Source: DASUWK01 sp036378435 (GTDB taxonomy: Bacteria; Chloroflexota; Dormibacteria; Dormibacterales; Dormibacteraceae). From it: DNA of 64,000 bases. The notes beneath the pieces were generated by a model. It did no database searches and was not told the DNA's origin. It saw nothing but the letters and a program-made list of their open reading frames with translations. Below are positions 7,496-14,998 of the stretch, piece by piece (the stretch's first letter is position 1; every line of letters begins with the position of its first letter). The stretch lies in assembly GCA_036378435.1 (NCBI GenBank), contig DASUWK010000031.1:7830-71829 (forward strand). The letters are read 5' to 3'. A program made the translations under genes and the position numbers.

Positions 7496-8515
7496 CTAAG
7501 CCGCGGCCATCATCGCTTTGAGGTTGGACTCCGACGCGCGCGGCGGCACGGAGCAGCCCGGCGCCAGCAGCAGGCCGCGACCGCCGTCGGTCTCCTCGAT
7601 CGCCGCCCGGGCCTCGTTCTTGATGGCCGAAGGCGGTCCGCCGACAAGGGTCGTGCGCTGCCGAAGGCCGCCCATCACGGCCTTGCGGTAGCGCTCGCGG
7701 ATCTCGCGCAGGCCCGGATTGCCGCGGTTCGAGATCGACCAGCTGATGACCTGCACCGGCAGGTCCGCCGCGATCGCATGGTGAATGCGCCCGCCGCAGA
7801 GGTGGAGGACGTTGAACCACGCCCGCTCGGGAAGAGCCTCCAGGACCTGGAGGTCATACGGCAGCACGTCGCGGCGGTAGACCTCCTCTGTCATCCGGTC
7901 GGCGGAGGCGTAGCCGGAGATCGCGAAGAAGACGCCCGCGGCGCCGGCGCTCACCGAGCGGGCGGCGAAGACGGTCATCACGTCGGCGATGACGCCCAGC
8001 GCGGGGCGGATCAGCTCCGGCGACTTCTTCAGTTCGCGGACGACCCTGTCCGGCTCCTTGCCGGCGATGTAGGCGGCCACGGTGAGCGGTGAGAAAACCG
8101 TTTGGATGACGGGCACGTCCGGGCCGAGCTCCTCGCACACGCGTCCGATCGAGTCGACCTGCTCCGCCAGCGGGGCCGCATCGGCGTCACCGTGAAGGCC
8201 TGCCCACGCGTTGGCGCCCTTCCCGACGCCAGGGGCGACCAGCTTGGGCCCGTGCAGTCGGTGGGCGGCCTGCTTCCACTGCGCCCCGAACGCCTCGGAG
8301 AAGCAGGTCGCGCGAGGCTGGAATTTCACGAAGTCCCAGCCGAGCGTCCGGGCTCGCTTGACGGTGACGTCCGCCAGCCTCTGCGGATCCCACTCCGCAT
8401 CGTAGGTATGCCCCCAGGCACCGGCCGGCGGGTGGTCCGCCACGTCGAGCCGCAGCGCGGCTTCGACCCGCTCTCGCGAGGTGACTGCCACGTTCGCGAT
8501 CGTATCCTCATCCAC
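7496..8515 (-). CDS. Uroporphyrinogen-decarboxylase-fold protein (URO-D/MtaA-like)
   Basis: A 339-residue URO-D superfamily protein. Segments SPLTVAAYIAG, AGAAGVFFAIS, VLHLCGGRIH (a His/Cys pair typical of the zinc-binding methyltransferase branch) and LLLAPGCSVPP are recognisable. True HemE enzymes have a conserved N-terminal RPVPVW-like motif that I do not see, so heme synthesis is unlikely; a cobalamin or methyl-transfer-related role fits the branch better. GTG 8515 lies only 2 bp from the divergent ATG at 8518, leaving no room for promoters, so GTG 8491 may be the real start. Operon with the LigB-like gene downstream. Confidence 0.75.
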   Translation of the reverse strand: MDEDTIANVAVTSRERVEAALRLDVADHPPAGAWGHTYDAEWDPQRLADVTVKRARTLGWDFVKFQPRATCFSEAFGAQWKQAAHRLHGPKLVAPGVGKGANAWAGLHGDADAAPLAEQVDSIGRVCEELGPDVPVIQTVFSPLTVAAYIAGKEPDRVVRELKKSPELIRPALGVIADVMTVFAARSVSAGAAGVFFAISGYASADRMTEEVYRRDVLPYDLQVLEALPERAWFNVLHLCGGRIHHAIAADLPVQVISWSISNRGNPGLREIRERYRKAVMGGLRQRTTLVGGPPSAIKNEARAAIEETDGGRGLLLAPGCSVPPRASESNLKAMMAAA

Positions 8516-8517
8516 CC

Positions 8518-8850
8518 ATGGACCTGGGCTCAGAAGCCGAGCGACTGCGCGCGGCGGCCGAAGCGAAGCCGCTCAAGCTGCCGGTGCGCCGCAGGGTCGA
8601 TGAGACGCACCGAGCGGTGACCCCGGACGGCCTGACGGTCTGGTTCACGATCCAGGTCTCGGCGCACGCGCGCATCCACGACGCGGTCTTCGAGCGCACC
8701 GATCGTCCGCCCGGCGACGAGGAATGCCGCGAGTGGCTGACCGCTCTGATGCCCGACCGCGAGGCGGTCGAGGCTCCCAGCCTTCCGGGCGCGTTCACGC
8801 GCCACTTCGAAGCCTTCGAGCGCGACGCGGCGATGGCCCCGAGCGCCTGA
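8518..8850 (+). CDS. Conserved-looking small protein, unknown function
   Basis: A 110-residue acidic soluble protein. No family recognised. The sequence has the balanced composition of a real protein (VTPDGLTVWFTIQVSAHARIHDAVFERTD in the middle reads as beta strands), and it abuts glcD with one base between stop and GTG start. Its place as first gene before glcDEF suggests co-transcription with glycolate oxidation. The ATG sits 2 bp from the divergent URO-D start, so its mRNA may be leaderless. Function unknown. Confidence 0.55.
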   Translation: MDLGSEAERLRAAAEAKPLKLPVRRRVDETHRAVTPDGLTVWFTIQVSAHARIHDAVFERTDRPPGDEECREWLTALMPDREAVEAPSLPGAFTRHFEAFERDAAMAPSA

Positions 8851-8851
8851 G

Positions 8852-10291
8852 GTGGGGCTGCCGACGGCCGTCCTCGGCGAGCTCGCGCGCGAGGTGGGAG
8901 CGCGACATGTGATCCACGATCCGCTCGATCTGCGGATCTGGGAACGCGACGCGGCGATCACCGCCGCGCTGCCCGATGCGGTCGTGCTCCCCGCCACCAC
9001 CGACGAGGTGGCCGCGGTCGTGAGGATCGCCGGGCGGCACGGCGTGCCGGTGGTCGCCCGGGGCGCGGGCACCGGGCTCTCGGGCGGCGCCGTCACCGTG
9101 CGCGGCGGCATCGCCCTGCAGGTCACGCGCATGCGGCGCATCCTCCAGATCGACACCCGGGCTCGGACCGCGCTGGTCGAGCCGGGAGTGGTCAACGCCG
9201 ACCTGAGCGCGGCGGCCGCGCGCCACGGGCTCTTCTACGCGCCCGACCCGTCGAGCCAGAAGGCATGCACGATCGGCGGCAACGCCGCCGAGAACTCGGG
9301 CGGCCCCCACTGCCTGTCCTACGGCGTGACCACCAACCACGTGCTGGGCTTGGAGGTGGTCCTTGCCGGCGGCCGGACGGCCTGGCTCGGCGGCGACGCC
9401 GACATCCCGGGCCTCGACCTGCTGGGGCTGGTGGTCGGCTCGGAAGGCACCCTGGCCGTGATCACCAAGGTGCTGGTCCGGCTGCTCCCGATCCCGGAGG
9501 CGGTGACCACGCTGATGGCGGCCTTCCCGACGATCGAGGCGGCCAGCCACGCCGTCTCGGATGTCATCGGACACGGCATCGTGCCCGCGGCGCTCGAGAT
9601 GATGGACCAGGTCACGGTCGGCGCCGTCGAGGCCCACTACCACGCCGGCTATCCAACCGACGCCGGGGCGGTGCTCCTGGCCGAGGTGGACGGCTTGGCC
9701 GAGGCGGCGGATGAACAGGCGGAGGCGGTGCGCGCGCTGCTGCAAACGAACCAAGCCACGCACCTGCGGCATGCGGCCGATCCGGCCGAGCGCGAGCTGC
9801 TCTGGCAGGGCCGCAAGGGCGCCATCGGCGCGCTGGGGCGAATCAAGCCCAACTACTACCTGCACGACGGCGTCGTGCCGCGCACCCGCCTGCCCGAGGT
9901 ACTGAGCCGCGTCGGCCAGATCGGTCGCGAGTACGACCTACCGGTGGCCAATGTCTTCCACGCGGGCGACGGCAACCTGCACCCGAACCTGCTCTTCGAC
10001 CTCCGCGACCGCGGCGCCTTCGAGCGCGTGGAAAAGGCCGCGGAAGAGATGCTCCACGCCTGCATCGAGCTCGGCGGCACGCTCAGCGGAGAACACGGGA
10101 TCGGCCTCGAGAAGCGCGCGTTCATGCCCTGGGTCTTCGGGCCAGACGACCTCCAGGCCATGCGCCAGGTCAAGGACGCGCTCGATCCCGAGGGACTCCT
10201 GAACCCGGGCAAGATCTTCCCCGACGGACTCGAGCACGAGCCCAGGACCGTCGCGCGCACGGGCGCCACGGCCGAAGCCACGTGGTGGTGA
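8852..10291 (+). CDS. glcD: Glycolate oxidase subunit GlcD (FAD-linked)
   Basis: A 479-residue FAD-binding oxidase (FAD_binding_4 plus FAD-oxidase C domains). The FAD site RGAGTGLSGGAVTV is near residue 70, SSQKACTIGGNAAENSGG near 140, and the C-terminal signature NVFHAGDGNLHPNLLFD near 366 with SGEHGIGLEKR near 412. It oxidises glycolate (or D-lactate) to glyoxylate in a complex with GlcE and GlcF, passing electrons to the quinone pool. The next gene, glcE, overlaps by 10 bp. D-lactate dehydrogenase is the main alternative, but the three-gene glcDEF order supports glycolate oxidase. Confidence 0.9.
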   Translation: MGLPTAVLGELAREVGARHVIHDPLDLRIWERDAAITAALPDAVVLPATTDEVAAVVRIAGRHGVPVVARGAGTGLSGGAVTVRGGIALQVTRMRRILQIDTRARTALVEPGVVNADLSAAAARHGLFYAPDPSSQKACTIGGNAAENSGGPHCLSYGVTTNHVLGLEVVLAGGRTAWLGGDADIPGLDLLGLVVGSEGTLAVITKVLVRLLPIPEAVTTLMAAFPTIEAASHAVSDVIGHGIVPAALEMMDQVTVGAVEAHYHAGYPTDAGAVLLAEVDGLAEAADEQAEAVRALLQTNQATHLRHAADPAERELLWQGRKGAIGALGRIKPNYYLHDGVVPRTRLPEVLSRVGQIGREYDLPVANVFHAGDGNLHPNLLFDLRDRGAFERVEKAAEEMLHACIELGGTLSGEHGIGLEKRAFMPWVFGPDDLQAMRQVKDALDPEGLLNPGKIFPDGLEHEPRTVARTGATAEATWW

Positions 10292-11367
10292 CGCCGGCCT
10301 CCGCCGAGGAAGCGGCGGAGATGCTGGCCGAGGCGGACGCGAATGGGCGGGCGGTCACCCCGGTCGGAGGGGGTCGCGCCCTCGCGATGGGCATGCCGGT
10401 CAACGGGGATCGCCTCGAGCTTCGAACCTCGGGCCTGGCCCGCGTGCTCGAGCACAGCCAGGCCGACTTGACCTGCACGGTGGAGGCGGGACTCGCCATT
10501 GAGCGGCTCCAGGAGGAGCTCGGCCGCGCCGGTCAGTTCCTGCCACTCGACCCCCGCAACTCGCCGGGCCACACCATCGGCGGCGCCCTCGCCAGCGGCT
10601 GGACCGGCCCCTTGCGGCTCCGCTTCGGAACCCCGCGCGAGTTCGTGATCGGGCTGCGTGTCGCACTCCCCGACGGCCGGCTGGTGCGTTCCGGCGGCCG
10701 CGTGGTGAAGAACGTCTCGGGCTACGACATGAACAAGGTCCACCTCGGCGCGCTGGGGACGCTCGGAGTGATCGTCGAGGCGTCGTTCAAGGTGTTTCCG
10801 CTGCCGGCGAGCCGGCTGACGCTCGAGCACCGCGCCGGCAGCCTCGAGGAGGCATGGGCTGAGGCCGAGCGCGTGCTCACGCTGCCGCAGCCGCCCTGGA
10901 CGCTGGAGTTGGAGCAGGACGCGCAAGGCGTACTCCGGCTGATCACGCTCGTCGCGGGTCCGAAGTCAGCGGTCGACCGTCTGGCCCGCGAGATCGGCTG
11001 GCACGAGTCTCCGGAGAGCTGGGAGGAGCGCGGTGGCATCATGTCGGCCCATTGGGCCCGCGTCTCGGCGCCGCGCGGCAGCCTTGCATCTGTCTTGGCC
11101 ACACTGCCCGAGACGTCCCACTGGGTCGCGCAGCCTGGCACGGGCACCGCCGACTGGCTCGACGCGGCGGACGCCGGCGCGCTCGTCAAAGTGCGGCAGG
11201 CCGCTGAAGAGTCAGGCGGCTCCCTCGTCCTGCTCTCCGGCTCCGACGAGCTCAAGACCGAGGTCGGCGTCTGGGGGTCCGAACCGCCGAACCGCGACCT
11301 CATGCTCAGGCTGCGGGACGCCTTCGACCCCAACCGCACCATCAACCCCGGGAGGTTCGTGGTGTGA
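10282..11367 (+). CDS. glcE: Glycolate oxidase subunit GlcE (FAD-binding)
   Basis: A 361-residue protein with one FAD_binding_4 domain (VTPVGGGRALAMG near residue 30; PGHTIGGALASGW near 95; VVKNVSGYDMNKVHLGALGTLGVI near 141-165). This is the usual length for GlcE, which lacks the long oxidase C domain of GlcD. A short C-terminal motif FDPNRTINPGRF matches the family's end. Starts inside the 3' end of glcD and ends in a 4-bp overlap with glcF, so all three are translated together. Functions as the second flavin subunit of the glycolate oxidase complex. Confidence 0.88.
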   Translation: MVVTPASAEEAAEMLAEADANGRAVTPVGGGRALAMGMPVNGDRLELRTSGLARVLEHSQADLTCTVEAGLAIERLQEELGRAGQFLPLDPRNSPGHTIGGALASGWTGPLRLRFGTPREFVIGLRVALPDGRLVRSGGRVVKNVSGYDMNKVHLGALGTLGVIVEASFKVFPLPASRLTLEHRAGSLEEAWAEAERVLTLPQPPWTLELEQDAQGVLRLITLVAGPKSAVDRLAREIGWHESPESWEERGGIMSAHWARVSAPRGSLASVLATLPETSHWVAQPGTGTADWLDAADAGALVKVRQAAEESGGSLVLLSGSDELKTEVGVWGSEPPNRDLMLRLRDAFDPNRTINPGRFVV

Positions 11368-12572
11368 AAGCTATCGACGTCTTCAACGGCCCCGACGCGC
11401 CGACTGACGACGACCTGGCCACCTGCGTCCACTGCGGCCTCTGCCTCAACGCCTGTCCGACGTTCCGGGTCACCGGCTTGGAGACCGAGTCGCCGCGCGG
11501 CCGCATCTACCTGATGACGCAGTGGAAGCGCGGCGAGCTTCCGTTCACCGAGGACCTCGCGCGCCACATCGACCTCTGTCTCGGCTGCCGCACCTGCGAG
11601 GCAGTGTGCCCGAGCGGCGTCCCATACGGCCGCATCATCGAGCACGGCCGGGCCGAGGTGGCGCGACTGCGCCACCGGCCGAGCGCCAAGCGCGCTCTGG
11701 CGAGCGCCGCGCTAGCGCAGGTGGTGGCGAAACCGGGGCGGTTGCGGGCAGCAGGTTCGTTGACGCGCGCGGCTCAACGCCTCGGTCTGACGCATGCCAC
11801 CGCGGCCGGGCGCCAGCTCCCACCCTTGCCGCAGCCGTGGCAAGCTCCTGCCGGCGGGGTCGCCCCAGCGCAGGGCGAGCGCCGGTATTGCGTCGCCTTC
11901 CTCACCGGCTGCGTCATGCCGCTCATGTACCCCGAGGCGCACGACGCCTCGGTCCGCCTCCTGCAGCTGGCGGGCTGCGAAATCTGGTTCCCACCGCAGC
12001 AGGTTTGCTGCGGAGCACTGCACGCCCACAACGGCGACCTCGCCACCGCGCGGAGCCTGCGCGACCTGAACCAGTCCGCCTTCGGCATGCAGGCCTTCGA
12101 CCGGCTGGTCGTGAACTCCGCGGGCTGCGGCTCGCACCTGAAGGACTTCTATCCGAACCTGGGTGCGCGAACCAGCGACCTCTTCGAGTTCCTGGCCGAC
12201 GTCGGGCTGCCCGAGCCGCAGATCGACCAGCCGGTGCGTGTGACCTATCAGGACGCCTGCCACCTCGCCCACGCGCAGCGGATTCGCAAACAGCCGCGAG
12301 ATCTGATCCACGCGCTGCCCGGCGTGGAGCTGGTGGAGATGGCCCACGCCGACATCTGCTGCGGCTCCGCGGGGATCTACAACGCGGTCGAGCCGGAGAT
12401 GTCGCGCCTGGTGCTGCGGGAGAAGCTGGACGACCTGCTGTCGACCGGCGCTCAGATGGTGGTCACCGCCAATCCCGGGTGCCAGCTGCAGCTGGCGGCC
12501 GGCTTGCGCGAGCGCGGCTCCGAGGTCCGGGTGCGGCACCTCGCCGAGCTGATCGCCGGCGCCTATCGCTAG
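11364..12572 (+). CDS. glcF: Glycolate oxidase iron-sulfur subunit GlcF
   Basis: A 402-residue Fe-S subunit. Two ferredoxin-type clusters, CVHCGLCLNACP (near residue 22) and CLGCRTCEAVCP (near 72), are followed by two cysteine-rich CCG domains, with CCGALHAHNG (near 217) and CCGSAGIYN (near 332). It carries electrons from GlcDE flavins toward membrane quinones. Starts with GTG in a GTGA overlap with glcE. The gene ends the operon; the following 211 bp has no gene. Confidence 0.9.
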   Translation: MKAIDVFNGPDAPTDDDLATCVHCGLCLNACPTFRVTGLETESPRGRIYLMTQWKRGELPFTEDLARHIDLCLGCRTCEAVCPSGVPYGRIIEHGRAEVARLRHRPSAKRALASAALAQVVAKPGRLRAAGSLTRAAQRLGLTHATAAGRQLPPLPQPWQAPAGGVAPAQGERRYCVAFLTGCVMPLMYPEAHDASVRLLQLAGCEIWFPPQQVCCGALHAHNGDLATARSLRDLNQSAFGMQAFDRLVVNSAGCGSHLKDFYPNLGARTSDLFEFLADVGLPEPQIDQPVRVTYQDACHLAHAQRIRKQPRDLIHALPGVELVEMAHADICCGSAGIYNAVEPEMSRLVLREKLDDLLSTGAQMVVTANPGCQLQLAAGLRERGSEVRVRHLAELIAGAYR

Positions 12573-12729
12573 CTTGTACGGCTCACGGGATGTCGCGACA
12601 GATCCGCTGGGGTGCCCCAGGCGCAAGGCAGCGCCGAGCATCGCAGCGAGCGCACGTCAGGTGCGTGCGCGAGAAGCACAGAAGCTAACGCCGCGGAGGG
12701 GGTGCACCAGCGGAGTCCGGAGGATGGCA

Positions 12730-12745
12730 GGCCGCATGTGCGGCC
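12730..12745. terminator. Palindrome between convergent glcF and PP2C genes
   Basis: GGCCGCATGTGCGGCC is a perfect 16-bp palindrome in the 211-bp gap between two converging transcription units, a place where a bidirectional terminator is expected. It has no T tract, so function is uncertain. I see no gene in the rest of 12573-12783. Confidence 0.3.
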
Positions 12746-12783
12746 CGCCACTGTCGCCACATCTTGTGAGTTGTGCACGCTAG

Positions 12784-13593
12784 CTACTTGCGGCGGCTGC
12801 GCGCCTTCTTCTTGCTGACGCGGTCCAGCCGAGCGCTCACGGCCACCGGCTCCGGCTCCCCCTTGACGTAGCGCGCCACCGCGATGGTCACGTTGTCGGG
12901 CGCGCCGTACTGACGGCTCAACTCGACGAGGTCGCCGACGCCCGTGTCGAGGTCCTCTCGGAGCAGGTGGTCGCGCACGACGTCGGTCTCGATGCCGGCC
13001 GTCTCGATGCCGTCGCTCGCGATGACGATGACGTCGCCATCCTCCAGCTCGATCTCCGCCGTGTAAGGCAGGACGTCCTCCCACACGCCGACCGCCCGCG
13101 TCAAACGGTGCTTGAAGGGGTGGTCTTTGACCTCTGAGGGCTCCAGCAGCCCGGCTCGCGCCTGCTCTGCCGGCCACGAATGGTCCTGCGAGATCGGGAA
13201 GACCTCGCCGTCCCGGATCACGTAAGCGGGGCTGTCGCCGACGTTCAGGAGCGCCAGCCGATCGGCGTCGATGAGCACGGCAGTGAGCGTGCTGCCCATG
13301 CCCGCCCACTCCGGCACCGTTCGGGCCGAGTCGAGGACGGCCTGGTTCGCGGTGTCGAAAGCCGCCAGCAACCGCTCACGCGAAGCGCCGCCACCGCCGT
13401 CCGACTCGAGCTGCGAAGACATCGCCTCGATGGCGATCGTGCTGGCCTCGCGACCGGCGGCGTGGCCGCCCATCCCGTCGCAGACCACCAGGAGCGCGTC
13501 GACGCCGGCGCGGTCCTCCCAAACCAGGACCGAGTCCTCGTTCTCCTGCCGCTGCAGGCCCGGGTCTGTCTGCCAGGCCAGACTGAGAGGCAC
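12784..13593 (-). CDS. PP2C-family serine/threonine phosphatase
   Basis: A 269-residue Mn/Mg-dependent protein phosphatase. The family motifs are intact: QENEDS near residue 16, CDGMGGHAAG near 38 (metal-binding Asp), GSTLTAVLID near 98, LLNVGDSPAYVIRDG near 113, ASDGIETAG near 192 and APDNVTIAV near 232. A basic Lys/Arg tail ends the protein. It lies 3 bp downstream of an FHA-domain gene in the same operon; this pairing is typical of Ser/Thr kinase signalling in which the phosphatase reverses the kinase and FHA reads phosphothreonine. No kinase gene lies in the window. Confidence 0.93.
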   Translation of the reverse strand: MPLSLAWQTDPGLQRQENEDSVLVWEDRAGVDALLVVCDGMGGHAAGREASTIAIEAMSSQLESDGGGGASRERLLAAFDTANQAVLDSARTVPEWAGMGSTLTAVLIDADRLALLNVGDSPAYVIRDGEVFPISQDHSWPAEQARAGLLEPSEVKDHPFKHRLTRAVGVWEDVLPYTAEIELEDGDVIVIASDGIETAGIETDVVRDHLLREDLDTGVGDLVELSRQYGAPDNVTIAVARYVKGEPEPVAVSARLDRVSKKKARSRRK

Positions 13594-13596
13594 GAT

Positions 13597-14898
13597 TTAC
13601 AGGAGCGAGAACCTCACGAGGTTCTGGCCGATCGTGACGCGATCGCCGTGCCGGAGCTCCCGCTCGCCGACCGGTTCGCCGTTGACCAGCGTGCCGTTCG
13701 TGCTGCCCAGGTCGACGATGTAGAACTGGCTCCCGCGGCGCTCGAGCCGCGCGTGGTGGCCGGACGTGGCCGGGTCGCGCAGGATCAGGTCGTTGTCCGG
13801 CGAGCGTCCGATGCGGAGGGTCTCGCCGGTCAGGCGGAATGTGTGCCCGTGGTCCGGGCCGGACTCGATCGTCAGCTCACCCGACGGACCCGCGTAGCCC
13901 GGCGCGGCGGAACCCGCCGGCATGGCCATGGTCTCCGCGACGCGCGCGTCGCCCGGAGGCGGAGGCTCCGGCGCCGCGGGCGGCTCTGCTTCCGGGGCCG
14001 CGGGCGCTTCCGGGGCCGGCCAGGACTGGCGTGCAGCCGGCGCGACGGTCTGATCGGGCGGCGCTTCGGGCGGGGCCTCGAACGCCGCCGCGGCAGCGGG
14101 CGCTTGCGGCGTCACCGGCGCGTCCCAGCGGGAGGGGGCGGGTGGCGGCGTTTCCGCTTCTACCGCGGGCGATTCGGCTGGCGCCGGCTCGTCCCAGGCC
14201 GGCGGTGCCGGCTCTGGCGCCTCGGCCGAGGCGGGCTCGTCCCAACTGGGGGCTTGCGGCTCCGACATCGGCGCGGCGGGCTCCTGGGCGGCGGGCTCGC
14301 CCCAGCCGCCGGCGTCCTCTTCCGGCTCGTGCGCCGGCGCGGCCGGGGTTTCGGCAGGAGCTTCCGGCGAGTGCCACGAGGGCAGGCCGGGTTCTGAAGG
14401 CGCGCTCCAGGACGCCGTCTCCTGGTGGGGAGGTGCCGGCTCACCCCATGCCGGCGCGCTCGGCTGACCCGGCGGCGCCTCGGCCGGGGCCGGCGGCGGT
14501 GTCCAGCCGGACGGCTCCGACCCGGCCGGCGCCGGCGGCGGCGGGGGTGTGGCGGGCTCGGCTGGCGCGGCCTCGGGGGCGGCTGCCTCGTCCTCCTCGG
14601 GCGCGGGCGAGCCCCACTGCGGGATGGAGGGCGCCTCGCCGATGGGCTCGACCGTGTCTTCCGCCCGCGAAGGACGGGTCGGAGCGGCCCAGCTGGGCAG
14701 GTCCTGCTCGGGCTCCGAGACCGGCGGAATCGGGCTGGCGGCCGGTGAGCGCACGGCCCCGGGCTTGTCGGCGCTCCGGCGCCGGCGGGCCGACATCAGC
14801 AGTAGAACGATCAGCAGCACCGCGATCGCGACGAGCACGACACCGATGGTCTGGCTCTGCGTCAGCGCGAGGAATGGTGCCGAGACTGCTGCTGCCAT
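13597..14898 (-). CDS. Membrane-anchored FHA-domain protein with long Pro/Ala/Glu linker
   Basis: About 433 residues from ATG 14898, which has AGGGAG nine bases upstream (GTG 14904 is an alternative). One transmembrane helix (VGVVLVAIAVLLIVLLLMS-type, residues about 18-40) is followed by basic residues, a roughly 290-residue low-complexity Pro/Ala/Glu/Trp linker with recurrent SWxxP motifs, and a C-terminal FHA domain with GRSPDNDLIL, SGHHARL and DLGSTNGT. Thus a cytoplasmic phosphothreonine reader is tethered to the membrane by a flexible stalk. Operon with PP2C. The repeated Trp-Pro pattern of the linker may itself bind partners; that is inference. Confidence 0.85.
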   Translation of the reverse strand: MAAAVSAPFLALTQSQTIGVVLVAIAVLLIVLLLMSARRRRSADKPGAVRSPAASPIPPVSEPEQDLPSWAAPTRPSRAEDTVEPIGEAPSIPQWGSPAPEEDEAAAPEAAPAEPATPPPPPAPAGSEPSGWTPPPAPAEAPPGQPSAPAWGEPAPPHQETASWSAPSEPGLPSWHSPEAPAETPAAPAHEPEEDAGGWGEPAAQEPAAPMSEPQAPSWDEPASAEAPEPAPPAWDEPAPAESPAVEAETPPPAPSRWDAPVTPQAPAAAAAFEAPPEAPPDQTVAPAARQSWPAPEAPAAPEAEPPAAPEPPPPGDARVAETMAMPAGSAAPGYAGPSGELTIESGPDHGHTFRLTGETLRIGRSPDNDLILRDPATSGHHARLERRGSQFYIVDLGSTNGTLVNGEPVGERELRHGDRVTIGQNLVRFSLL

Positions 14899-14998
14899 GT
14901 ACACGATCTCCCTAGAAAACTACGGCCGCAGGCCGTCAGGCGCGCTCAGAGCGCCTGTTCGGGCGCTCAGTATGACAGCAGGGCATCGTGAGTCAAGT

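Noticed and set aside
8515..8518. Divergent promoter between the URO-D and 110-residue genes
   Set aside because: The starts are 2 bp apart, so no promoter fits between them; either one start is further in or mRNAs are leaderless with promoters inside the opposite gene.
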